Part shown: piece after piece, positions 39,882-48,439 of the stretch
How positions within the stretch are numbered: position 1 is the stretch's first letter
How the letters are laid out: each line of letters begins with the position of its first letter
Assembly: GCF_018885265.1 (NCBI RefSeq)
Contig: NZ_CP076538.1
Location: 5,988,001 to 6,052,000 of the forward strand
Direction: 5' to 3'
Source of the DNA: Amycolatopsis aidingensis
Lineage (GTDB): Bacteria; Actinomycetota; Actinomycetes; Mycobacteriales; Pseudonocardiaceae
Length of the DNA: 64,000 bases
Notes under the pieces: generated by a model
Told to the model about the DNA's origin: nothing
Databases searched by the model: none
What the model saw: only the letters and a program-made list of their open reading frames with translations
Translations under genes and position numbers: made by a program

Positions 39882-41147
39882 GTGCCGAAGGAAGCCAGCG
39901 ACTTGCTACGCCGAGCCCGGCTGTGCCTGGAGTCTCCTTCGTCACCGGGCGAGCCGATGAGCCGCCAGGAGCTGGCGGAGGCGGTCAACGCCCAGGTGTT
40001 TCGCGCCTTCGACGGCAAGGTCACCGCGGTCGACGCCAACCACATCGGCAAGTGGGAACGAGGAGTCATCCGCTGGCCCGCGGCGTACTATCGAGCTGCA
40101 CTCCGCGCGATTCTCGATGTGGCAACCGATGCCGAGCTGGGATTCGTGCGACCCCGACGTGGTAATCCGGACGACGTGGACCGCAAGCGATTCTTACGAA
40201 CGGCGCTCGGCACGAGCGCGGGCATCGTCGTCGCGCGTTACTTCCCCGCCGCTGCGGACGACCCGGGTGATCTCGCGGTCGCGGTGTCCGGCCCGACCGC
40301 CCACTACCGGCGCATGGAATCGACCGTATCGTCCAAACAGCTGGCCCCGGCCGTCGAAGCACACCACCAGCTCACCACCACGATCGTCACCACCACGGTG
40401 CGCACCTCGACCGGATTCGGTGTACTCGCTGAGATCGCGGGACTGTCCGCATGGCTGGCGGTCGATCGCGGTGACAACGCGATGGCTCGGCGCCGGTACG
40501 CCGATGCGGTCAGTCATGCCGGGCGGGCCCATCATCCGTTACTGGGCTCTTACATGACAGCGAGCCTCGGCCAGTTCGCGGTGGAGGCCGGGCACGCCAA
40601 ACAGGGCGTCTCGCTACTCGACCGGGCGGCGGCCCAACTCGACAAGGCGGCGCCCGACACCGCCAGGGCCTGGTTGACCTCGCTACAGGCGGTCGCTCAC
40701 GCGACTCGCGGCGACCATAACGCCACTCTGGCCGCGTTGCGCAGCGCCGAGAAGTTGACCAACCGTCGCCGCACCGAACCGCATTGGCCGTGGATGTTCA
40801 CCTTCGACCAGGCCAAGGCAGCGCGGTATCAGGCCGCCGCACTCGCCCGACTCGGGGACCTGCGCGCCGCTACCAGCGCGTACGAGGCGGCTGAGCCAGC
40901 GCTGATCGGACCCAAGCCACGCGCGCTCGCACAACTCGGCCAGGCACGGCTCCTGGCCTCGGCGGGACTGGTCGGCGAGAGCTGCCGGCTCGCGGTCGCG
41001 GCCTTGCGCGTCGGTCACGAATACGGCTCCGAGCGGATCGTGGCACGTGCGCGGGAGGTGCGAGCCGCGATGCCTGCTCGCACGGCCGAGGCCAGCAAGC
41101 TCGATGGAGCGCTGGCCTCGCTCTACGACACGGAGGGGATGGAATGA
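39882..41147 (+). CDS. XRE-family regulator with C-terminal TPR-like repeats (copy 2)
   Basis: A 421-aa protein. Its N-terminal helix-turn-helix is of the divergent actinobacterial type (MSRQELAEAVNAQVF, VDANHIGKWERGVIRWP). A basic linker with RKRFLRTALG follows, then helical repeats (GSYMTASLGQFAVEAGHAKQ, RYQAAALARLGDLRAATSAY). GTG 39882 has GCGAAGGGA upstream. Its ATGA stop/start overlap with the next gene shows translational coupling to a SLOG-like protein. It probably senses a ligand through the repeats. It is only distantly similar to copy 1. Confidence 0.85.
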   Translation: MPKEASDLLRRARLCLESPSSPGEPMSRQELAEAVNAQVFRAFDGKVTAVDANHIGKWERGVIRWPAAYYRAALRAILDVATDAELGFVRPRRGNPDDVDRKRFLRTALGTSAGIVVARYFPAAADDPGDLAVAVSGPTAHYRRMESTVSSKQLAPAVEAHHQLTTTIVTTTVRTSTGFGVLAEIAGLSAWLAVDRGDNAMARRRYADAVSHAGRAHHPLLGSYMTASLGQFAVEAGHAKQGVSLLDRAAAQLDKAAPDTARAWLTSLQAVAHATRGDHNATLAALRSAEKLTNRRRTEPHWPWMFTFDQAKAARYQAAALARLGDLRAATSAYEAAEPALIGPKPRALAQLGQARLLASAGLVGESCRLAVAALRVGHEYGSERIVARAREVRAAMPARTAEASKLDGALASLYDTEGME

Positions 41148-41623
41148 CCCGGCTGGCGATCACGGGGCATCGCGGGCTGCCCGAGGAGACCATGCGGCTG
41201 GTCGATGATGCGTTACGCGCCGAGCTGGCCCAGCGCACCGACGAGGACCTTGTTGGCTTGTCCTGCCTCGCGGACGGGGCGGACACGCTCTTCGCCGGCG
41301 CCCTGCTCGATACTGGCGGCAAGCTGATCGCGGTGGTTCCCGCCGAACGCTATCGGGACGGGCTGCCGGCCGAACACCACGAGGTGTACGACGAGCTGAT
41401 CGGCCAAGCAGCCGACGTGATCCGGCTCGATCACGTCGAGTCGACCTCGGAGTCGCATCAGGACGCGAGTGAGCGGATGGTCGAGGAAGCGGACGAACTG
41501 CTCGCCGTGTGGGACGGCAAACCGGCACGGGGGTACGGCGGCACGGCCGATGTCGTGGCAGCCGCGGAGGCACGAGGGGTGCCTGTCACCGTGGTCTGGC
41601 CGGATGGCGCGGAGCGAGACTGA
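41144..41623 (+). CDS. SLOG-like Rossmann-fold protein
   Basis: A 159-aa protein with the pattern of SLOG (SMF/DprA/LOG superfamily) nucleotide-binding domains: TGHRGLP at the N-terminus, LADGADTLFAGAL, and AVWDGKPARGYGGTADVVAA near the C-terminus. In this superfamily such segments bind nucleotides or nucleotide-derived ligands or cleave nucleoside monophosphates. It overlaps the XRE-TPR gene by four bases, so the two proteins are made together and probably function together. The assignment rests on pattern recognition, and the specific subfamily is not certain. Confidence 0.75.
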   Translation: MTRLAITGHRGLPEETMRLVDDALRAELAQRTDEDLVGLSCLADGADTLFAGALLDTGGKLIAVVPAERYRDGLPAEHHEVYDELIGQAADVIRLDHVESTSESHQDASERMVEEADELLAVWDGKPARGYGGTADVVAAAEARGVPVTVVWPDGAERD

Positions 41624-41641
41624 AGCCGTGGCTCCGCGTGC

Positions 41642-42631
41642 TCAACGGCTCCTTGGTGCCGAGGAGGCCGCGCGGCTGATCCGGTCGGCGAGTTCCTTTG
41701 AGCGCTCGATCAGTTCCGGCGGTCCCTCGATGGTGTAGGGGACGCCGACCATGGGCAGGGTGATGGCGAGCCACTCCCAGGAGTCGGGTGCGGTGACGAA
41801 GCGGCAGCTGTGCTCGTCGATGGCCTCCAGCGCGCCCGCCTCCGGGATCAGCCGCTCGGAGACCACGGCGAGCGGGGCGGCGAACCGGACCACGCCCTGG
41901 TGCCTGGTGATCGGGTAGCGAGCGCTGTCCTGCACGAAGCTCACCGGTCCCTCGGGCGGCAGCTCGCGCGGGGTGAACGTGGTGCCGGGCACGGTGAGGC
42001 CGGAGATCCGATCGAGCCGGAACGTCCGCCAGTCCGCCCGGTCGCGGTCCCAGCCGAGCAGGTACCAGCGACGCCCGAGCAGCACCTGGCGGTAGGGCTC
42101 GACCTGCCGTTCGGTGCGCGTGCCCTGCCTGCTGGTGTAGTCGAAGCGGACGTGCTGGTGGGTATGCGCGGCGGTGCCGAGCAGTTCCAGGGTGCGCAGG
42201 TCCAGTGGTCGCGCGTTGCGGGTGACCAGGTCGATCGAGGCCGAGACCGCCCGCAGCCGGTGCCGCAGCCGGGAGGGCAGCACCTGCTCCAGTTTGCGCA
42301 GCGCGCCCTCGGCGGCCCGGTCCGTGCCGTCCGTGCCGTCGGCCTGCGCGTGGGCGGCGAAACGCAGGCCGATGATGGTGGCCACGGCCTCGTCGTCGGT
42401 CAGCAGCAACGGGGGCATCGCCCGGCCCGCGACCAACCGGTAGCTGCCGCCGGGACCCCGGGTGGACGACACCGGGTAGCCCAGTTCGCGGAGCCGGTCC
42501 AGGTCCCGGCGCAGGGTGCGCGGCGAGGTGCCGAGGCGGTCCACCAGCTCGGCCGCAGGCCAGGCCCGGCCGTCCTGGAGCAGGGAAAGCAGCTCCAGCA
42601 TGCGCGTGCTCGGGGTGTTCGGTGTGGTCAC
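41642..42631 (-). CDS. YafY-type regulator: HTH plus WYL domain
   Basis: A 329-aa regulator. The N-terminal helix-turn-helix is of HTH_11 type (WPAAELVDRLGTSPRTLRRD). The WYL domain includes EPYRQVLLGRRWYLLGWDRD with R and D contacts, followed by a WCX-type C-terminal extension (ALEAIDEHSCRFVTAPDSWE). WYL domains often sense nucleic acid or nucleotides and frequently regulate DNA-damage or defence genes. It is divergent from a UvrA-like gene, and the 63-bp gap holds an inverted repeat, so it most likely controls that gene. Confidence 0.9.
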   Translation of the reverse strand: MTTPNTPSTRMLELLSLLQDGRAWPAAELVDRLGTSPRTLRRDLDRLRELGYPVSSTRGPGGSYRLVAGRAMPPLLLTDDEAVATIIGLRFAAHAQADGTDGTDRAAEGALRKLEQVLPSRLRHRLRAVSASIDLVTRNARPLDLRTLELLGTAAHTHQHVRFDYTSRQGTRTERQVEPYRQVLLGRRWYLLGWDRDRADWRTFRLDRISGLTVPGTTFTPRELPPEGPVSFVQDSARYPITRHQGVVRFAAPLAVVSERLIPEAGALEAIDEHSCRFVTAPDSWEWLAITLPMVGVPYTIEGPPELIERSKELADRISRAASSAPRSR

Positions 42632-42650
42632 AATCTCCCAGGGTGCCAGA

Positions 42651-42688
42651 AGTAGTGGTCATTATGTGGCCACTACTGTTCGTACCTT
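42651..42688. promoter_or_regulatory. Operator and promoter between WYL regulator and UvrA-like gene
   Basis: AGTAGTGG (42651-42658) and CCACTACT (42670-42677) form an 8-bp inverted repeat with an 11-base spacer. Just downstream TACCTT (42683-42688) lies six bases before the UvrA-like ATG, with no ribosome site, so that mRNA may be leaderless and repressed by protein bound at the repeat. Confidence 0.6.
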
Positions 42689-42694
42689 CGCGCT

Positions 42695-44920
42695 ATGACA
42701 CACGAGCACATCCGCATCACCGGGGCACGCCAGCACAACCTGAAGAACCTCGACCTGACGGTTCCCCGGCGGGCGATCACGGCGTTCACCGGGGTGTCCG
42801 GATCGGGCAAGACCTCGCTGGTGTTCGACACGATCGCGGCGGAGGCGCAGCGGCAGCTGAACGAGACCTTTCCCCCGTTCGTCCGCAACCGGCTGCCGAG
42901 CTACGGCAGGCCCGAGGTGGACCTGATCGAGGACCTTTCCCCGGTGGTGGTGATCAACCAGCGCAGGCTCGGCGGGAACGCCCGCTCGACGGTCGGCACG
43001 ATCACCGATATCTACACCCTGCTGCGGCTGCTGTTCTCCCGCGCGAGCGAGCCGTACGTCGGCGAGTCGACCGCGTTCTCGTTCAACGACCCGGCCGGGA
43101 TGTGCCCGCGCTGCTCCGGGATCGGCAGGGTGGTGACCCCGGACATTGATTCCTTTCTGGACCTCGACCGGTCCCTGGAGGACGGGGCGATCCTGCTGCC
43201 GGGTTTCGGGAACAAGGCGAACACCAAGAAGTACTGGTACCGGCAGTACGCGGACAGCGGTCTCTTCGATCCGGCGACCCCGCTGCGCGCCTGGCCCGCA
43301 CGGCTGCGGGAGGCGCTGATCCACGGGGTACCGGGCAAGCAGGAAGGGCTGCTGGAGCATTTCACCCGCATCTACCTGCACGCCGAGGGCGAGATGTCCG
43401 CCCGCAAACAGGCCGTCATCGACCGGTTCACCACCTCCGTGGTGTGCCCGGACTGCGGCGGCGAGCGGCTGCACGAGGCCGCGCGCTCGGCGCGGGTGGC
43501 CGGGTACACGATCACCGAGTGCACCCGGATGGAGCTCGCCGACCTCATCCCGGTGGTCCGTACGGTGACCGAACCGGCAACGAAGCCGGTGGTGGACAGC
43601 CTGGTGGAACGCCTCGAAGCCGTGCAGGGCATCGGCCTGGGTTACCTCGACCTCGCACGTGCCACCAGCACGCTGTCCGGAGGGGAGTCGCAACGGATCA
43701 AGATGGTGCGCCACCTCGGCAGCAGCCTCACCGAGATGCTGTACGTGTTCGACGAACCCTCGATCGGGCTGCACCCGCGCGATGTCGAGCGGCTGACCGC
43801 CCTGCTGCGCAGCCTGCGGTACAAGGGGAACACGATCCTGGTGGTCGAGCACGACCCGGATGTGGTGGCGATCGCCGACCACGTCATCGATCTCGGCCCC
43901 GGGGCGGGCAGCGCGGGCGGTGAGGTGGTGTTCCATGGCGATGTCGCCGGGCTGGCCAGGGCGGACACGGTGACCGGTCGCGCCATGCGGGCCAGGACGG
44001 AGCCGCGTACCGACCCGCGGCCACCGGCGGGCCGGCTGCGGGTGACCGGCGCCAGCAGGCACAACCTGCGCGATCTCGACGTGGAGGTGCCGACCGGGGT
44101 GCTCACCGCGATCACCGGGGTCGCCGGGTCCGGCAAGAGCAGCCTGGTCGCCGTGCTGCTCGAACAGCACCCCGGCACGGTGGTCGACCAGTCGCCGATC
44201 GCGACCAGCAGGCGGTCCACCATCCTCACCTACACCGGGATCGCCGACCCGATCCGCCGGATGTTCGCCCGCGCCGGCGGGGTCAGCGCCGCGCTGTTCA
44301 GCGCCAACTCCCGGGGCGCCTGCCCGGACTGCCGCGGCCTCGGCGTCGTGTACACCGACCTCGCCTTCATGGAGGGTGTCGCCGCGGTGTGCGATACCTG
44401 TCACGGCAGGCGATTCACCGAGGAGGTACTGAAGTACACAGTGGACGGCTACTCGATCGCCGACGTGCTCGACCTGACGGTGACGCAGGCACGGCCGGTG
44501 TTCGAGGACCCCGCGATCACGCCGACGCTGACCGCACTCGCCGATGTCGGCCTCGGTTACCTCGCCCTCGGCCAGCCGCTGAGCACGCTGTCCGGTGGCG
44601 AGGCGCAGCGGCTCAAGCTGGCAGGCGAACTACGCAACAGGCCCGAGGGCGGGCTGTACGTGCTGGACGAGCCGACCACCGGGCTGCACCCCGCCGATAT
44701 CGGCAGGCTGGGCGGGATCCTGGACCGGCTGGTGGACGCCGGGAACACCGTGGTGGTCGTTGAGCACAACCTGGACGTGGTGCGCCGCGCCGACTGGGTG
44801 ATCGACATCGGCCCGGAGGCCGGCCAGCACGGCGGCCGGGTGATGTTCACCGGACCACCCGCCGACCTGGCGACCGACCCGCACTCGATCACCGCCGAGT
44901 ACCTGCGCCGACTGCTGTGA
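42695..44920 (+). CDS. Short UvrA-like ABC ATPase (UvrA paralogue)
   Basis: A 741-aa twin-ATPase of the UvrA class. It has two Walker A motifs (GVSGSGKTS near residue 35, GVAGSGKSS near 473), two ABC signatures (STLSGGESQRIK, STLSGGEAQRLK), two Walker B segments (YVFDEPSIGLHP, YVLDEPTTGLHP) and zinc cysteines (CPRCSG, CPDCGG, CPDCRG, CDTCHG). It lacks about 200 residues relative to UvrA (about 950), mainly the UvrB-binding and damage-sensing insertions. Related short UvrA proteins (for example DrrC) confer resistance to DNA-binding drugs. The WYL regulator next door supports a damage- or drug-induced role. Confidence 0.9.
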   Translation: MTHEHIRITGARQHNLKNLDLTVPRRAITAFTGVSGSGKTSLVFDTIAAEAQRQLNETFPPFVRNRLPSYGRPEVDLIEDLSPVVVINQRRLGGNARSTVGTITDIYTLLRLLFSRASEPYVGESTAFSFNDPAGMCPRCSGIGRVVTPDIDSFLDLDRSLEDGAILLPGFGNKANTKKYWYRQYADSGLFDPATPLRAWPARLREALIHGVPGKQEGLLEHFTRIYLHAEGEMSARKQAVIDRFTTSVVCPDCGGERLHEAARSARVAGYTITECTRMELADLIPVVRTVTEPATKPVVDSLVERLEAVQGIGLGYLDLARATSTLSGGESQRIKMVRHLGSSLTEMLYVFDEPSIGLHPRDVERLTALLRSLRYKGNTILVVEHDPDVVAIADHVIDLGPGAGSAGGEVVFHGDVAGLARADTVTGRAMRARTEPRTDPRPPAGRLRVTGASRHNLRDLDVEVPTGVLTAITGVAGSGKSSLVAVLLEQHPGTVVDQSPIATSRRSTILTYTGIADPIRRMFARAGGVSAALFSANSRGACPDCRGLGVVYTDLAFMEGVAAVCDTCHGRRFTEEVLKYTVDGYSIADVLDLTVTQARPVFEDPAITPTLTALADVGLGYLALGQPLSTLSGGEAQRLKLAGELRNRPEGGLYVLDEPTTGLHPADIGRLGGILDRLVDAGNTVVVVEHNLDVVRRADWVIDIGPEAGQHGGRVMFTGPPADLATDPHSITAEYLRRLL

Positions 44921-44968
44921 GTGGCCCGTTCCCTGCGAAAAATTCAGGGAACGGGCCACTCACAGCAG
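44912..44968. terminator. 24-bp palindrome overlapping the end of the UvrA-like gene
   Basis: CTGCTGTGAGTGGCCCGTTC at 44912 onward pairs over 24 bases with 44945-44968 around a nine-base A-rich loop. The last two sense codons and the TGA of the gene lie inside the left arm. The arm shares GTGAGTGGCCCGTTC with the palindrome at 24462, so it is a dispersed element used as terminator. Confidence 0.8.
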
Positions 44969-45046
44969 TTGTACGGGGCTTGTACCCGGACCGGCCAGGC
45001 TGGACTCCACTGTGCACTCGGAGCACTCGAACAGTGGAGGACAGCC

Positions 45047-45886
45047 ATGAGGACGAGGATCACCAGGGGCGCCGTGCTGACCGCGGCGGCCGCCATGTCG
45101 GCGGTTGCCGTGGCGGTACCTGCGCAGGCCACGCCCGTCGCGCTGCCGACGGCGAACATGGAGGCGGTGATCAAGGCGGCGCAGATCGACCCGCGCAGGC
45201 CGGACACCACGCTCACCCCAGGCGCAAAGGACAGCGTGCTGCTGGTGGAGCGGGCCCTGGACGCCAGGAACCTGCTGGAAGGCCAGTACGTGGACGGCCA
45301 CTTCGGCACCGCGACGATCTCGGCCTACGCGGCGTACCAGCGTTCGCTGGGCTACACCGGGCTCGCCGCATCCGGGCTGCCGGGGCAGACCTCGCTGCGC
45401 AAGCTGGGCGAGTCGCGGTACACGGTCGGCAACGCGCTCGACCCCGGCGGCAGGGTGACCTACCACGGCGCCCTGATGAACAGCCGCACCAAGGCGATGC
45501 TGGTCGAAGCCGAACGGCTGCTCGGAAGGCAGCTCGGCATCACCCAGGGTTCGTACAACCCCGGCGGCGTCGGCGGTTCGGCCGGGACCCACGACGGCGG
45601 CGGCGCGCTGGACATCTCGGTGGCGGGGATGAGCGCGGGCACCCGCACCGATGTCGCCAGGAAGCTGCGCCAGGTCGGGTTCGCGGCCTGGGTGCGCACC
45701 CCGTCCCAGGGGCCGTGGGGCTATCACATCCACGCGATCGCGCTGGCCGACACCGACCAGTCCCCGGCCGCGCAGCACCAGGCCGGCGACTACTACCTCG
45801 GCTACAACGGGCTGGCCAACCGCGCGCCGGACGACGGCCCGGTGGTCACCCCGAAGGTGACCTGGGAGGAGTACCAGCGCCGCTGA
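45047..45886 (+). CDS. Secreted peptidoglycan-binding protein with a peptidase-like domain
   Basis: A 279-aa protein with a cleavable signal (MRTRITRGAVLTAAAAMSAV ... AQA). A peptidoglycan-binding-like domain follows (VLLVERALDARNLLEGQYVD and GHFGTATISAYAAYQRSLGY). The C-terminal domain has GTHDGGGALDISV and YHIHAIAL, where His, Asp and His could bind zinc as in D,D/L,D-carboxypeptidase folds of the M15 type. GGAGG lies six bases before ATG 45047. It probably trims cell-wall cross-links outside the membrane. The enzymatic assignment is by motif only. Confidence 0.8.
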   Translation: MRTRITRGAVLTAAAAMSAVAVAVPAQATPVALPTANMEAVIKAAQIDPRRPDTTLTPGAKDSVLLVERALDARNLLEGQYVDGHFGTATISAYAAYQRSLGYTGLAASGLPGQTSLRKLGESRYTVGNALDPGGRVTYHGALMNSRTKAMLVEAERLLGRQLGITQGSYNPGGVGGSAGTHDGGGALDISVAGMSAGTRTDVARKLRQVGFAAWVRTPSQGPWGYHIHAIALADTDQSPAAQHQAGDYYLGYNGLANRAPDDGPVVTPKVTWEEYQRR

Positions 45887-45896
45887 GCCTGCGGCC

Positions 45897-46277
45897 TCAG
45901 AGATCCGGCAGGGGATCCGGTGGCAGGACCTCCTCCTCGGTGACCTCCGCGTCGGCGGCCCGCACCACCGAGACGAACTCGTCGTTGATCTCCAGGTGCA
46001 GACTGCCCAGCGTGATCATCGGCCCGATGGAGGGCTGCTCGGAAACCGGACCCAGCCGGATCCGCCGCGGATAGCGGTTCCACAAAGTCTTCGGCCTGCC
46101 GCCGAACCAGCTGCGGTTGATCACGACCACCTCGTTGTCGGTGACCACGACGTAGAACTGGGCCCGCGCCGGCCCGACCCCGAGCCAGATGGCCGTGCCG
46201 AGGAGCAGGTAACGGATGTTGTCGCCCTCGCGCAGAAACGCCCTGCAGCGCTCGCGGTCCTTCGATGACACCGGCAT
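45897..46277 (-). CDS. Small PH-like domain protein, unknown function
   Basis: A 126-aa protein. A hydrophobic patch (YLLLGTAIWLGVGPA) is followed by a beta-rich part (AQFYVVVTDNEVVVINRSWF, LWNRYPRRIRLGPV) of the kind annotated as bacterial PH or YcxB-like domains. The ATG lies four bases after the stop of the LysR gene, so it is the second gene of that operon. The acidic tail ends EEEVLPPDPLPDL. Function unknown. Confidence 0.65.
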   Translation of the reverse strand: MPVSSKDRERCRAFLREGDNIRYLLLGTAIWLGVGPARAQFYVVVTDNEVVVINRSWFGGRPKTLWNRYPRRIRLGPVSEQPSIGPMITLGSLHLEINDEFVSVVRAADAEVTEEEVLPPDPLPDL

Positions 46278-46281
46278 CCGG

Positions 46282-47271
46282 CTACCCTGCCTGCACCCGC
46301 AGGGCCGCGTCCAGCTCCGCATGGGCCCGCGGATGCTCCGCCCACCAGCGGGCGTAGTCCGGGTTCAGGTCCACGATCGACATGTACGCCCTGGCCGCGC
46401 AGGCGTAGACGTCCTGCGCCCGACCGCCCAGCAGGCCGCTCTGCCGGGTGGCCACCAGCAGCGGCACCAGGATCGGCGGGCCGCTCAGCGGGCGGATGGC
46501 GACCTCGGCCGTGCTCGGGGTCGCTGGGTCGGCGAAACAGGCGGCTCCCTGCGCGACCAGGGACCACGCCGTGCTGCTCTCGGTGGTGTGGTGCGTGCGA
46601 CGCGGGGTGAAACCGGCCGCGGCGCAGACCGTGTGCAGCAGCATGCGCAGGCCGTCCTGCTCCGGCGGCGGAGTGACCCAGTCCATGCCTGCCAGGTCGC
46701 GCAGGTCGATCACGTCCTGCTCGGCCAGCGGATCGTTCGCGGGCACCGCGATGAACTGTGGCTCGCTGACCAGGGTGCGCATCTCGACGCCCCGGATCTC
46801 CCTGCGTTCCAGCCCCTCGAACCGCTCCAGTATGGCCAGGTGCAGCCTGCCCGCGATGAGGTCGTCCAGCAGCTGCGCCGACGAGCGGACGATATTGGTG
46901 CGCACCTGGATCCCGGCGAACCGGGAACGCAGCTCCGAGACCAGGCTGCCAAGGAACAGCGTGGGGATGGAGCCGACCAGCAGCGGCCCTCGATCGGGGC
47001 CCCGCGCCCGGTCCCTGGCGAGGTCCACCAGCTGGTCCACATCGTCCAGCACCACCCGCGCCGTGCTGACCACGTGCTTGCCGAGATCGGTCAGCTCGCT
47101 GCCGGTCGGCTTCCGCTCGAACAGCAGCCCGCCGACGATCCGCTCCACCGACCGCAGCTGCGCACTCAGTGCGGGCTGGGTGAGTCCGAGACGGGCAGCG
47201 GCCTTGGTGAGGCTGCCGGTCTCCGCGATCGCGCACAGGGTTCGCAGGTGCCTGAGTTCCAGCTCAGCCAT
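46282..47271 (-). CDS. LysR-family transcriptional regulator
   Basis: A 329-aa LysR protein. The N-terminal winged helix (LRHLRTLCAIAETGSLTKAA, LGLTQPALSAQLRSVER) is standard, and the periplasmic-binding-like effector domain begins at GPLLVGSIPT. ATG 47271 is chosen; an upstream frame extension of 12 codons has no support. The target is unclear: no divergent gene shares its promoter, and the PhaC-like gene upstream is on the same strand. It could control its own operon with the PH-like gene. Confidence 0.9.
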   Translation of the reverse strand: MAELELRHLRTLCAIAETGSLTKAAARLGLTQPALSAQLRSVERIVGGLLFERKPTGSELTDLGKHVVSTARVVLDDVDQLVDLARDRARGPDRGPLLVGSIPTLFLGSLVSELRSRFAGIQVRTNIVRSSAQLLDDLIAGRLHLAILERFEGLERREIRGVEMRTLVSEPQFIAVPANDPLAEQDVIDLRDLAGMDWVTPPPEQDGLRMLLHTVCAAAGFTPRRTHHTTESSTAWSLVAQGAACFADPATPSTAEVAIRPLSGPPILVPLLVATRQSGLLGGRAQDVYACAARAYMSIVDLNPDYARWWAEHPRAHAELDAALRVQAG

Positions 47272-47329
47272 AACCACCCTTGATACCCCTTCGGGTGGGT
47301 GGCCCAACAGCGACGAAAGTCCGGGGTAT

Positions 47330-48409
47330 TCACCCCCGGGGCGGCTCCGGGGTGCGTGCAGCCTGCTCGGCGAGGAACTCGTCGAGGTAGCGCCAGGTCG
47401 TACCGCGCGCCCTGCGCCCGGTGAGCACGCCGAGGTGCCCGCCGGGCGCGACCTCGAACCGCACCGACGGCGCGTTCTCCAGCAGGTCCACCAGCCGCTC
47501 CACGGCGGGGCGTGGCGCGATCCCGTCGCCCTCCCCCGCGATCACCAGGGTCGGCACCTTGACCCCGGACAGCGAGATGATCCGGCCACCGAGGTCCACC
47601 GTGCCCTCCGCGAGATCGTTGGCCCGGAAGAACCGGTGGTAGAGCTGCCCGAAGGTGCGGCCGGGATAGGCGATCATGTTGTCCATGAAGTGATCGACCG
47701 CCTCGATCTGGGCCAGGAAGTCCCGGTCGTCCAGATTCTTCAGGATGGCAAGCGGTTTGGTGAGCTCCTTGTTCAGCCCGGTGATCCGGAACACCCTGCT
47801 GACCAGATAGGACGGTGCGCCGCCGAGCATCCGGTAGAACGGCGTCAGCAGGTGACCGCCGGTGAGGTCGACCAGTGGCCGCAGTGGCGCCACCAGCGGG
47901 ATCGCGGTGAAGTCGAAAGGCGCGGCCACGCTGGCGACCGAGTCCACCGGCAGTTCCGGCTGGTCGGCCGTGGCCAGCAGCGAGAAAATGCCGCCGAGGC
48001 ACCAGGCGACCAGGTGCACCCGCTGCCCACCGGAGTCCTCGCTGACCGCGCGAATCGCCCGCGGCAGCACCTCGTCGATCCAGTGCTCCACGCCCAGCCT
48101 GCGGTCGGAGAAGGCGACGTTGCCGTAGTCCAGCAGGTAGGTCCGCCGTCCGCAGGCCACGAGATGCTCGGCGAGGCTGCACCCACGCCGCAGGTCGAAG
48201 CACAGCGCGGGCGCGGCCAGCGGCGGAACCAGCAGCACCGGCGGCCCGGCAGGCGCGGAGCCCGCCGAGGCCATCCGGTACACCGACCGGTTCGGGCCCT
48301 GGTCGATCAGCACCCTTGGCATCGGCCGCAGGTCGGCCACCCCACCCTGGAACACCTTGCCAACGACATTGGCCGTAGCCGCGGCGAACCGCGCCGGTGG
48401 TGATGCCAT
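47330..48409 (-). CDS. Poly(3-hydroxyalkanoate) synthase-like alpha/beta hydrolase
   Basis: A 359-aa protein. It has the PhaC-type elbow LVAWCLGGIF with a cysteine nucleophile (about residue 137) in place of serine, FDLRRGCSLAEHLVACGR and YLLDYGN upstream, and a catalytic Asp/His pair in GEGDGIAP and PGGHLGVLTG. This is the layout of class III-type PhaC (about 360 aa), which normally needs a PhaE partner; none is adjacent. It may polymerise hydroxyacyl-CoA or act as a related acyltransferase. The SDR gene upstream on the same strand is 30 bases away and could be co-transcribed. Confidence 0.82.
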   Translation of the reverse strand: MASPPARFAAATANVVGKVFQGGVADLRPMPRVLIDQGPNRSVYRMASAGSAPAGPPVLLVPPLAAPALCFDLRRGCSLAEHLVACGRRTYLLDYGNVAFSDRRLGVEHWIDEVLPRAIRAVSEDSGGQRVHLVAWCLGGIFSLLATADQPELPVDSVASVAAPFDFTAIPLVAPLRPLVDLTGGHLLTPFYRMLGGAPSYLVSRVFRITGLNKELTKPLAILKNLDDRDFLAQIEAVDHFMDNMIAYPGRTFGQLYHRFFRANDLAEGTVDLGGRIISLSGVKVPTLVIAGEGDGIAPRPAVERLVDLLENAPSVRFEVAPGGHLGVLTGRRARGTTWRYLDEFLAEQAARTPEPPRG

Positions 48410-48439
48410 GACCCCGCCTCCTCGATCGCGAACCCCGTG

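Noticed and set aside
31984..41623. Prophage or integrative element covering the CRISPR region
   Set aside because: No integrase, tRNA attachment site, structural phage genes or conjugation genes were seen; only one IS element and a local duplication support mobility.
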